This document shows, piece after piece, positions 26,659 to 34,135 of a stretch of DNA of 64,000 bases. The notes beneath the pieces were generated by a model, which saw nothing but the letters and a program-made list of their open reading frames with translations, was not told the DNA's origin and searched no databases. Position 1 is the stretch's first letter; each line of letters opens with the position of its first letter. Both the position numbers and the translations under genes were made by a program. Source of the stretch: Phycisphaerales bacterium (GTDB taxonomy: Bacteria; Planctomycetota; Phycisphaerae; Phycisphaerales; SM1A02); assembly GCA_029246705.1 (NCBI GenBank), contig JAQWMQ010000035.1:1-64000 (forward strand). The letters are read 5' to 3'.

Positions 26659-26966
26659 GCTGTCTGAACCATCCCAGTGTGGGGAGGACGGGGAAACCTG
26701 GAATTGCCATCCGAAGCAACTCGAGAGGCCCCCGACTCGGGGTCAAAATGAACGCCGCTGGCGCACGTCCCCCCCCAAACAGTCCGACCTCGGGTACAAA
26801 ACGGGACGAACAAGCCTTCTGCGGGATACGTACCTGACCGGGTACCGGTTCGGCGTCCCGGTACTTTAATCTACTCAAGCCAGAGATGTGGGCTGACCAG
26901 AGACCGCATTCTGAAGCTGGCCACCGTCTTTTCACTCCACCCACCCCCCCGAGAGCCAGAACCGAC
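26659..26966. other. divergent intergenic region of the SPFH-ABC locus
   Basis: This 308 bp region lies between the starts of the SPFH operon (minus) and the second permease (plus), so it should hold both promoters. I see a run of eight C at about 26770, a GGTACC-centred palindromic patch near 26840-26850 and an AT-rich TACTTTAAT at 26862-26870, but no -35/-10 pair I would defend. ORFs here have no protein-like features. Confidence 0.4.
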
Positions 26967-28022
26967 ATGTCGTTTCTCGAGCAGTTCTTCGCGATCACGA
27001 AAAACACCTTCCAGGAGAGCATCCGACAGCCGGTGGTCTTCGTGATCGCCGTGACCGCGACGCTCTTCATCGTCCTGAGCCTCGCTCTGGCCACATTCAC
27101 CCTCGATAGTGACCAGCAGATGTACATCGACATCGGGCTCTCAAGCGTCTTCCTCGCCGGGGTGATCGGATCAGCCTTCATCGCCACCAACGTCCTGACC
27201 CGCGAGATCGACAACAAGACCGTGCTGACGGTCGTTTCGAAGCCGGTACCTCGCCCGATCTTCATATTTGGGAAATTCGTGGGTGCGGCCGTCTGCCTGC
27301 TGGTGCTGATGATCTACCTGATCCTCGTCTTCATGGTGGTGGAGCTTCATGGATCCATGGAGACCGCGGCAACGAAATTTCACATGCCGGTCATCGTGTT
27401 CGGGTTGTGCGGCCTGGTCTTCGGCATGTGCGTGGGGATCTGGTGCAACTTTTTCTACGGATGGGCGTTCGGATCGACCACCCTGGTGACACTGGTGCCG
27501 GTATCGGCACTGGTCTACATCCTTTGCCTGGTCTTCGGGCGAGAGTGGGTCTCCCAGTCGATCGGAACCGAGTTCGACAGTCAGCTCTGGATCGCGGCGG
27601 GCATGCTCTTCGTCGCCGTCCTCATCCTCACCTCGATCGCGATCGCGGCATCCACCAGGCTGGGACAGCTGCTCACGCTCGTGGTGACCTGCGGCTTCTT
27701 CATGCTGGGGCTTCTGTCGGACTGGCTCTTCGGTCGACCTGCAGCCCAGCTCATGAGCCGTATCACCGAAAACGGGGTGGACCCGGATGTGGCCGTCACC
27801 CCGGCGTCACTCCAGGGAATCGAGCTGTTCGAATACTGGGGCCTGAACCTGGCGCACAAGGTCGTCCCGAATTTCCAGGTCTTCTGGCTGGCTGACGCCG
27901 TGAACCAGGGGCACCCGATCCCCATGCAGTACGTGCTGATCACCGTCGGCTACGGCATGCTCCTGATCGGCGCGGCGCTCTGCATCGCGATCATGCTGTT
28001 CCAACGACGTGAAGTCGGCTGA
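26967..28022 (+). CDS. ABC-2 type permease without its own ATPase
   Basis: A 351-residue polytopic membrane protein; ATG 26967 (MSFLEQFFAITKNTF) fits the usual ABC-2 permease start. About six helices. After the second, TREIDNKTVLTVVSKPVPRP with IFIFGKFVGAA matches the KPV-R-FGK-VG motif of the large permease at 18704-20752, so the two are related. No ATPase gene is adjacent on this strand; the ATPase of the divergent operon is the nearest candidate partner. Substrate unknown. Confidence 0.82.
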   Translation: MSFLEQFFAITKNTFQESIRQPVVFVIAVTATLFIVLSLALATFTLDSDQQMYIDIGLSSVFLAGVIGSAFIATNVLTREIDNKTVLTVVSKPVPRPIFIFGKFVGAAVCLLVLMIYLILVFMVVELHGSMETAATKFHMPVIVFGLCGLVFGMCVGIWCNFFYGWAFGSTTLVTLVPVSALVYILCLVFGREWVSQSIGTEFDSQLWIAAGMLFVAVLILTSIAIAASTRLGQLLTLVVTCGFFMLGLLSDWLFGRPAAQLMSRITENGVDPDVAVTPASLQGIELFEYWGLNLAHKVVPNFQVFWLADAVNQGHPIPMQYVLITVGYGMLLIGAALCIAIMLFQRREVG

Positions 28023-28082
28023 GTGTCCAGACGTCCGGGCCGGGTAACCGACTGATTCGACTAGGTTTGCGAGGCGACGGCC

Positions 28083-28700
28083 TCACTCCCAGCTCTGGTA
28101 GTCCGCTCGAATCCCTCGACCGCTCAGGACGAGGCCGAGAGCGATCGGACAGACCGCGGTCATCGCGAAAAAGACGAGGGGCCAGACCAGTATGCGACTG
28201 CGAAGAACCTCCTCGGTGGGCACCGCATTCTGGATCTGCTCAGTCGTCATGCCGCGATCCTCCATGAATTCCTTCACGCCCTCGCCAAGATGCAACTGAT
28301 ACTGCACGTTGAGGTCGAGGGTCAGGAAGCTGAAGCCGATCCCCAACAGAATCATGACCAGTCGACCGACCGCCCAGATGCTGATGAGCCTGGGGCCGCG
28401 ACGCCTTCGTTTGCAGGTCAGGATCCCACCTACCAGGAGCATCACGCCGAGAACCAGGCAGATCAGGATGATGACGGTCTGCCCGATCACCAGGGCCGTC
28501 GGTACCGCGACGGGATCGATGCCCATCATGGCCGACTGAAGCCAGGGGCCCAGGAAGATGCCGGCCAGTCCGATCAACAGCCAGACCAACCCGAGGACGC
28601 TGTAGAGGATCGAGATCGTTCCGACCACGAGAGGCCATCGTGAGGGCTCGGCATACGCCCCGAATTCCGCATCAGTCAACGGTGGAGTCGTCTTGGTCAT
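28083..28700 (-). CDS. small polytopic membrane protein of unknown function
   Basis: A 205-residue protein with four predicted transmembrane helices (about 25-50, 68-92, 103-125, 170-195). ATG 28700 (MTKTTPPLTD) is preferred, with an AGGA ribosome-binding site; an alternative start lies at 28742. The pattern of paired helices, a cytoplasmic CKRRRRG loop and an amphipathic EFMEDRGMTTEQIQ segment before the last helix does not identify a family I can name. It converges with the ABC-2 permease gene. Confidence 0.6.
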   Translation of the reverse strand: MTKTTPPLTDAEFGAYAEPSRWPLVVGTISILYSVLGLVWLLIGLAGIFLGPWLQSAMMGIDPVAVPTALVIGQTVIILICLVLGVMLLVGGILTCKRRRRGPRLISIWAVGRLVMILLGIGFSFLTLDLNVQYQLHLGEGVKEFMEDRGMTTEQIQNAVPTEEVLRSRILVWPLVFFAMTAVCPIALGLVLSGRGIRADYQSWE

Positions 28701-28757
28701 CGTGATGACGTCCTTTCGTGAAACTGCCCCAGCGACAGGCAAGGAGCCAATCCGTTT

Positions 28758-29975
28758 TCAAAGGAGACTGCGAGCCAGTGCGATCGCTGCATCCCGATCC
28801 TGGATGCGACCTTCAAGCTGGGCATCGTACACGGCATCGAGTATCGACTTGAAGCGAGGGCCGGGCTCCATGTCCTCGGCGATCAGATCGTTGCCATTCA
28901 AGTATGGATCGGGAGCGAGCCCACTGGCCCGGAGTTCAGCGAGGTCACGTGAGACGTCAGCAGCGAGCGATGGATCGGTCACCCCGACCAGTTCGAGTGA
29001 AACCGGAAAGGCGTCGCGAACCGCAAGACGCTTGCGGCCGGCCACGCCGAGCGAAGTCCACGAATCAAGAATCGCCAGGCAGCTCTCGAAGATCGAGATC
29101 AGCTCACGATGCTCCTGATTGGAAAGCAGCAGCGCAGAGCGGAGATGATCGGCGTGTTCGGTGGTTCGAGGGCCGCCACGATCCTGGTTCCAGGCCGCGA
29201 GTCCGTGGATCGGTGGTCGTTCTTCACTTCCCAGGGCGTCCAGCCCCGACTGCTCGGCCGAGCGGTTCGTGGCCTCCAGGAGCACCGGCGCATCCATGCC
29301 CAACTCCTCGAGCAGCATCATCGCCCGTGTTCGGCTGGGATCTCGCAGCATCCGCCGCAGTTCACCTCCGATGCGTTCCCGGCTCACGCCTTCGAGCTCG
29401 CCAGTGGTGCTCCTGATCGCCTGGGCCGTCGATGGATCGATCTCGAGATCGAACCGTGCGGTGAAACGAACCGCACGCAGCGCTCGCAGGTGGTCCTCAC
29501 GCATTCGTTCAAGTGGATCCCCCACCGCCCGCAGAAGACGCTGCTTGAGATCCGACGCACCATCGAAGTAGTCGATGAGGGTCCCGGTGGCCGGATCCTC
29601 GAAGATCGCGTTGATGGTGAAGTCGCGCCGGGCTGCGTCGGAGCGTTCATCGGAGAAGGTGACCGACTCGGGATGACGACCATCCTCGTAGACCCCGTCG
29701 CTCCGAAACGTGGCGACTTCGACCGACTGACCTCCACGTCGAACCAGCATCACCCCGAAGGATTCCCCCACACCGACCGCATTTCGAAAGAGTTCCTGGA
29801 TCCGCTCCGGCCGGGCATCGGTCACGACATCGAAATCGGATGGCTCGATGCCCAGCAGGCGATCCCGGACGCACCCACCCGCGAAGTAGGCGACATGACC
29901 ATGGGACACCAGGTGGTCGGCAACCCATGTGGCCATGGAACGGGGATCAAGTTCTTCACGCGGGTGCGTAGACAC
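28758..29975 (-). CDS. cca: CCA tRNA nucleotidyltransferase / poly(A) polymerase family
   Basis: A 405-residue class II nucleotidyltransferase. The palm motif GGCVRDRLLGIEPSDFDVVT holds the metal-binding DxD, and SDAARRDFTINAIFEDPATG and EDHLRALRAVRFTARFDLEI are the following family motifs (nucleotide recognition and RNA-binding helices). It adds CCA to tRNAs or poly(A) tails; since the tRNA-Ser in this window lacks encoded CCA, the first role is needed. The start is GTG 29975, with an excellent AGGAGG 8 bp upstream that overlaps the plsC stop region, so it is the third gene of cmk-plsC-cca. Confidence 0.92.
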   Translation of the reverse strand: MSTHPREELDPRSMATWVADHLVSHGHVAYFAGGCVRDRLLGIEPSDFDVVTDARPERIQELFRNAVGVGESFGVMLVRRGGQSVEVATFRSDGVYEDGRHPESVTFSDERSDAARRDFTINAIFEDPATGTLIDYFDGASDLKQRLLRAVGDPLERMREDHLRALRAVRFTARFDLEIDPSTAQAIRSTTGELEGVSRERIGGELRRMLRDPSRTRAMMLLEELGMDAPVLLEATNRSAEQSGLDALGSEERPPIHGLAAWNQDRGGPRTTEHADHLRSALLLSNQEHRELISIFESCLAILDSWTSLGVAGRKRLAVRDAFPVSLELVGVTDPSLAADVSRDLAELRASGLAPDPYLNGNDLIAEDMEPGPRFKSILDAVYDAQLEGRIQDRDAAIALARSLL

Positions 29976-29987
29976 CTGGAGACCTCC

Positions 29988-30728
29988 TCAACCTGGCGAG
30001 GGCCCCTCTCCGGAACCCTTGCGAGGCCATCGTCCTCGGGATCGTTCCCGGAGCATAGCCCGGGCCTCGAGCCGCAAGCCGTCAATCTCGTCCCGAAGGG
30101 TCTTCAAGGCCTGATCCGGGCCATCGGCGAGCATCTCTTCCGTGGTGCGAGGCGTTCCGGCAATGGAGATCATGCGTCCCCTGAGGCGAGGCAGCGTTCG
30201 CCCACGAGGCCAGATATCAAAGGCTCCCTCGACCGCGATTGGAAGCACCGTCGCCTTGGAACGCTTCAGGAGCAGCGACATGCCACGCTGGAACTCGGCG
30301 ATGTAGCCGTCATCGCAACGCGTGCCCTCTGGATAGATCAGCACGCACCGACCCGACTCGAGTTCCTTCAGCGCCGCCTTCAGTGAACCCTTGTCTCCAG
30401 CGCTTGCCGCGACCGGCACTGCGCCGAAGCTGTGGATCAGCAGTCCGAAGGGCTTGAACTTGAACAGATGCGCTGATGCGATCGCGGAGAACTGACGGTT
30501 CGAGACCAGCCCGCCATTGAGCATCGGGTCGTAGAAGGACTGGTGGTTGGACAGGAAGAGCACCGGCCCGGTGGTCGGCACGCGTTCCCTGCCGATGAAG
30601 CGCGTGCGGTAGATGATCCGAATCCAGAGCTCACAGAGAAGGCAGAAGAGATCCCACCAGAAGATCACGTACCAGGCGTGACCGGGAACCCGCTTGCCCA
30701 CCCTGAATCGACCATTGAACAGATTCAA
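29988..30728 (-). CDS. plsC: 1-acyl-sn-glycerol-3-phosphate acyltransferase
   Basis: A 246-residue membrane-associated acyltransferase of phospholipid synthesis, converting lysophosphatidate to phosphatidate. The HX4D catalytic motif is NHQSFYDPM, and the substrate-binding motif is LIYPEGTRCDDGYIAEFQRG. The TTG start at 30728 overlaps the cmk stop (TTGA); a GTG at 30701 is an alternative. The cmk-plsC adjacency is common in several phyla. The C-terminal tail is short and basic. Confidence 0.92.
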   Translation of the reverse strand: MNLFNGRFRVGKRVPGHAWYVIFWWDLFCLLCELWIRIIYRTRFIGRERVPTTGPVLFLSNHQSFYDPMLNGGLVSNRQFSAIASAHLFKFKPFGLLIHSFGAVPVAASAGDKGSLKAALKELESGRCVLIYPEGTRCDDGYIAEFQRGMSLLLKRSKATVLPIAVEGAFDIWPRGRTLPRLRGRMISIAGTPRTTEEMLADGPDQALKTLRDEIDGLRLEARAMLRERSRGRWPRKGSGEGPSPG

Positions 30729-31441
30729 CCGGAAACTCCAGTGACGCCGGGAGATGTTGCAAGCACGAGTTCGACGAGTCGATCCACCACGGTCTCGAGT
30801 GACAGTTCACTGGTATCCAGCGTGGTGGCACCCTCCGGGACCTTCAAGGGACCATCGGTCCGGGTCTCGTCTCGGCGGTCACGATTCCTGATCGATCGAA
30901 GCACCTCGTCGTAGTCGGCAGACTGGCCGGAACTGCGGGACTGCAGAACCCGTCTGTTCGCACGTACTTCCGGACTCGCATCGAGATAGAACCGGAACTG
31001 GGCATCAGGGAAGACGACGCTGCCCTGATCACGTCCTTCAGTGACCAGTCGTGGATGCTTCGCTGCAATCGAACGCTGGGCGCGGACCATGCGTCCCCGA
31101 ACCTGAGGATTGCCGGCGACGACCGAGACCCGGTCATCGACGTCCTCTTCACGAATTCGCTGTCCGACCGGCACGCCATCCACGAGCAGCGCCGGGGGGT
31201 TCGAAGACCAATCGAAATCGAGTTCGATCTGACGCGCGGCCAGTGCGATACCGTCCACGTCCGAGGGATCCACTTGCTTGATGATGGTCCTCAGCGCGAC
31301 CGCCCGATACATGGCTCCGGTATCGAGACTGTCCAGTTCAAGGCGTTCCGCCAACTGGTGGGCCACACTGGTCTTGCCTGTCCCGGCGGGACCGTCGATG
31401 GTGATCACCATCCGCTCGTTCCCTGAAGGTCGACTGTTCAT
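30725..31441 (-). CDS. cmk: cytidylate kinase
   Basis: A 238-residue kinase that phosphorylates CMP and dCMP. The P-loop ITIDGPAGTGKTSVAHQLAE is at the N terminus, followed by LDTGAMYRAVAL, the CMP-binding motif, and later VTEGRDQGSVVFPDAQFRFY and RNRDRRDETR, the lid region. Length is normal for the family. It is the first gene of the cmk-plsC-cca unit and ends in an overlap with plsC. Confidence 0.95.
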   Translation of the reverse strand: MNSRPSGNERMVITIDGPAGTGKTSVAHQLAERLELDSLDTGAMYRAVALRTIIKQVDPSDVDGIALAARQIELDFDWSSNPPALLVDGVPVGQRIREEDVDDRVSVVAGNPQVRGRMVRAQRSIAAKHPRLVTEGRDQGSVVFPDAQFRFYLDASPEVRANRRVLQSRSSGQSADYDEVLRSIRNRDRRDETRTDGPLKVPEGATTLDTSELSLETVVDRLVELVLATSPGVTGVSG

Positions 31442-31455
31442 CGGGTGATTCTCCG

Positions 31456-32526
31456 TCAGGAGTCTTCACTCAGGTCGGATTCAGTCTTGGGTTCGTCATC
31501 CTCGACATCCACATCATCGACATCCACATCATCGAGTTGTGCATCAACCTCGTCGGAGTCCACCTCGGATGGATCAAGCTCTTCTTCCTTGCCGTTGTCG
31601 GTACCGGTATCGGCGTCGGTATCGGCATCGGTATCGGTATCGGTATCGGTATCGGCACCGGTGCTCGTCTCGGAGTCATCACCTTCGGACTCTGATCCCG
31701 TGGTTTCCGGGAATTCCTCCTCGAGCAGTGCCTCGAGATCCTCCTCCTCGAGCTGACCGAGTGCCTCGGCGAGAGAACGCCGAGCAGTGCGAATGCCGTC
31801 GACCGGGTTCTTCGATCCCTGGAAGTTGATCGCAAGGGTGTTCAGGTAACCGACGCTGAGTATGGAATCGATCGCCTCGTCGAGTGCAAGCCCCTTCTTG
31901 CGACCGGTGATCGTCGCCTCGATGCCTCCGGCATAGGGAGCGAGCTTGCGAAGGGTCTCCTTCGGATCCGAGGAGGTTTCCGCGTGGCCGAAGCTGGGGA
32001 ACGACCCGATGCGGAAACCACCGACCCGCTTGATCAAGTCCGTCAGCTTGTCAGGATCGTCGGTCAGGCCCTTGGTCGGGGCGATCAGGAGATTGAGATC
32101 GAACTGGTCGATCTTGCCGATCGCGTCCTTGATGCCGTCGATCGTCAATTCGAAGGCGTCCTCGTCATCAGCGGGTGCTTCGCAGGAGACCGAAAGTGCA
32201 TTGCATCCCAGTCGATTCGCCGCGATCGCCAGTCGATTGATGCGTTCCAGCGTCGCGTCCCGTTGTTCATCGGTCTCGAACGCGAACAACAGCGGCTGCT
32301 CCTCGACGAGGATGAGCACCGGGCACCCCGCCTTGTCCGCGTTGTCACGAAGCTGGTCGAAGATCTCGATGGGGCTGCCGGCGAACATCGAAGCCGGGAC
32401 GTTCAGTCCTCGCAGGTCGAATTCACGCATGGCGAATGCGGGAATGTCCACCAGAGCGACTTCGCCTGACTTGACGAGTGCCTTGAGACTGCCAACTGAA
32501 AGCGTGAGTAGGATCTGGGCCTGCAC
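31456..32526 (-). CDS. sugar isomerase-like TIM-barrel protein with (TD)n acidic tail
   Basis: A 356-residue protein. Residues 1-265 resemble the xylose isomerase-like TIM barrel of sugar-phosphate isomerase/epimerase proteins, with strands such as CPVLILVEEQPLLFAF, CNALSVSC, DQFDLNLLIAPTKGL and RIGSFPSFGHAETS. I do not see a full set of metal ligands, so activity is doubtful. Residues about 275-356 are an acidic, low-complexity tail of alternating Thr/Ala/Gly-Asp and then DDVDVDDVDVEDDE. The start is GTG 32526 with a GAGGAG site upstream. Possibly last in a unit upstream of cmk (14 bp gap). Confidence 0.6.
   Translation of the reverse strand: MQAQILLTLSVGSLKALVKSGEVALVDIPAFAMREFDLRGLNVPASMFAGSPIEIFDQLRDNADKAGCPVLILVEEQPLLFAFETDEQRDATLERINRLAIAANRLGCNALSVSCEAPADDEDAFELTIDGIKDAIGKIDQFDLNLLIAPTKGLTDDPDKLTDLIKRVGGFRIGSFPSFGHAETSSDPKETLRKLAPYAGGIEATITGRKKGLALDEAIDSILSVGYLNTLAINFQGSKNPVDGIRTARRSLAEALGQLEEEDLEALLEEEFPETTGSESEGDDSETSTGADTDTDTDTDADTDADTGTDNGKEEELDPSEVDSDEVDAQLDDVDVDDVDVEDDEPKTESDLSEDS
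31503..31658 (-). repeat. tandem repeats encoding the acidic tail
   Basis: Ten consecutive hexamers of the form CGGTAT or close variants occupy 31599-31658 on the plus strand and encode the alternating Thr-Asp/Ala-Asp/Gly-Asp run on the minus strand. A separate 15-bp unit CGACATCCACATCAT occurs twice exactly at 31503-31517 and 31518-31532, encoding DDVDV repeats. All units keep frame. Confidence 0.85.
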
Positions 32527-32967
32527 GAGACGGGACTCCTCGAACCATCAGGGGATAGGGCCGCCATGCGCGGAGCGGGGAAGTCTAACACGAGGATCGA
32601 GGATGCACGTCGAATCCGATGGATGGCGCACGTGAACCCTCTGCACATTCAGATGCCTTGAAATCGGACGTCCCGGGCCGGGAACATAAGAAAGCGCCGG
32701 CCTGGCGGCCGGCGCTTTCCGGAGGGGAGAAAGATAAGCTCGTGTACGTGCCCCCCGGGGCACGGAATAAACGAACGATAACATTAGAAGCGCGCGATAG
32801 CAAATCAATGTTGCCTATCTTACCTAGAGTGCCGATATTCAGCCGCCAATCATGATTATCAGACCCCTGCAGAGTTTCGACGGATTCCCAATCATCGCTA
32901 TCATGCCGACCCATTGCACCTGCTTTGCTCACCTGAGTGAGCCAGATCCGTTGAACCTGGAGTCACC
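32527..32967. other. long divergent intergenic region, candidate ncRNA or leader
   Basis: At 441 bp this is the longest non-coding stretch in the window, between the acidic-tail gene (minus) and gcvH (plus). It is AT-richer from about 32760 to 32900 and contains a strong GC hairpin (32690-32719) and a GTGCCCC/GGGGCAC hairpin at about 32748-32763. A promoter-like pair TTGCCT (32811-32816)/GATATT (32834-32839), spacing 17, faces gcvH. No credible ORF. I looked for glycine riboswitch, tmRNA and SRP RNA signatures and found none convincing. Confidence 0.4.
32690..32719. other. strong GC-rich hairpin, possible terminator
   Basis: A perfect 13 bp inverted repeat, GAAAGCGCCGGCC (32690-32702) with GGCCGGCGCTTTC (32707-32719) and loop TGGC. 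Read on the minus strand it is followed by TTATGTT, so it could end a short minus-strand transcript starting in the same intergenic region. No gene in either direction obviously ends here. Confidence 0.55.
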
Positions 32968-33351
32968 ATGGCCACCCCCACCGACCGACAGTATTCCGAA
33001 TCACACGAGTGGTTCCTCCATCAGGAGGACACCGTGACCATCGGCATCACCAAGCATGCCGCGGATGAACTCACCGACATCACCTACGTCGAAATGCTCC
33101 CCGTGGGCACCGACATCGCCCAGGGCGGGTCGATCGGCGAGGTCGAATCAGTGAAGACCACCGCCGATGTGATCAGCATGGTCGCCGGTTCGATTTCAGA
33201 GGTGAACGACAACGTCACCAACGATCCTTCACTCGTGAACAGCGATTCCTATGGTGAAGGCTGGTTGGTCAAGCTCAAGGTCTCCGATGTGTCAGCACTC
33301 GGAGAATTGATGGACGGAGCCACCTACGATCGACTTCATGGCGACTCCTGA
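32968..33351 (+). CDS. gcvH: glycine cleavage system H protein
   Basis: A 127-residue lipoyl carrier protein that shuttles the aminomethyl group between the P, T and L proteins. It begins with DRQYSESHEWFLHQEDTVTI, and the lipoyl site is the Lys in GEVESVKTTADVISMVAGSI. The C-terminal part ends with WLVKLKVSDVSALGELMDGA. Other gcv genes are not in the window. Its last 14 bp overlap the ABC ATPase ORF that follows. Confidence 0.96.
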   Translation: MATPTDRQYSESHEWFLHQEDTVTIGITKHAADELTDITYVEMLPVGTDIAQGGSIGEVESVKTTADVISMVAGSISEVNDNVTNDPSLVNSDSYGEGWLVKLKVSDVSALGELMDGATYDRLHGDS

Positions 33352-34135
33352 ATCAGACACAACCAACGGGATAGACCACGAACCGACCACGATGGAACTT
33401 GGCATCGAGGTCACGAACGTCCACAAGACCTTCGTGAGCGGTGAACGTGCGGTCAATGCCCTTGACGGCGCGAACCTGTCCATCGACGACCCGGGCTTCT
33501 ACGCGATCATGGGCGCATCGGGTAGCGGCAAGAGCACGCTTCTGCACCTGCTTGCCGGCCTGGACGTCGTCAATGAGGGGGAGATCATCGTGTCGGGCGT
33601 GCGGGTCGACCGACTTTCCGAGGCCGAACTGACCCTCTATCGAAGACGGAAGATCGGGGTGATCTTCCAGCAGTTCAACCTTCTCCCGACGCTCACTGCA
33701 CTTGAAAACGTGATGCTTCCGGGGGTGCTCGACCGCATTCCAGAACGCGAATCACTTGATCGCGGCCGCCAACTGCTTGCGGAACAGGGGCTCGAGGGAC
33801 GAATGACCCATCGACCGGAGGCACTGAGTGGCGGTGAACAACAACGAGTCGCCATCGCGAGGGCGCTGTTCTTCAAGCCACAGGTGCTCTTTGCCGACGA
33901 GCCCACCGGAAATCTCGACTCCGCATCGAGCGACCGACTGTGGGCCACCCTCGGCGAAGTCGCCGAGCAGCGACAAATGATCGTGCTCATGGTCACGCAC
34001 GAGGCCGATGCCGCCGCGCATTGCCGCCGTGCATACGTACTTCGTGACGGCCGAATGGCCGGGAGTCTCGATGTCGAAGGGCTCGACTCATCCGAGTTGG
34101 CAGCTCGCGTTGCGACACTTGCGCGGCCGTCGTAG
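33338..34135 (+). CDS. LolD/MacB-type ABC ATPase
   Basis: A 265-residue ATPase of the lipoprotein-export/MacB class. Walker A is [15 protein letters not shown]-loop FQQFNLLPTL, signature LSGGEQQRVAIARAL, Walker B VLFADEPTGNLDSAS and the H-loop VTHEADAAAHCRRAY. The first start (33338) overlaps gcvH; ATG 33392 (MELGIEVTNVHKTF) would give a more typical N terminus. Its end overlaps the FtsX-type permease by about 65 bp, so the pair forms one transporter, probably for lipoproteins or hydrophobic substrates. Confidence 0.93.
   Translation: MATPESDTTNGIDHEPTTMELGIEVTNVHKTFVSGERAVNALDGANLSIDDPGFYAIMGASGSGKSTLLHLLAGLDVVNEGEIIVSGVRVDRLSEAELTLYRRRKIGVIFQQFNLLPTLTALENVMLPGVLDRIPERESLDRGRQLLAEQGLEGRMTHRPEALSGGEQQRVAIARALFFKPQVLFADEPTGNLDSASSDRLWATLGEVAEQRQMIVLMVTHEADAAAHCRRAYVLRDGRMAGSLDVEGLDSSELAARVATLARPS

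Noticed and set aside
29109-30386. 425-residue plus-strand ORF
   Set aside because: Antisense to cca and plsC, both of which have clear catalytic motifs.
32850-32967. tmRNA-like TTCGACGG or a glycine riboswitch before gcvH
   Set aside because: The short match has no tRNA-like 3' end, and the conserved riboswitch cores were not found.
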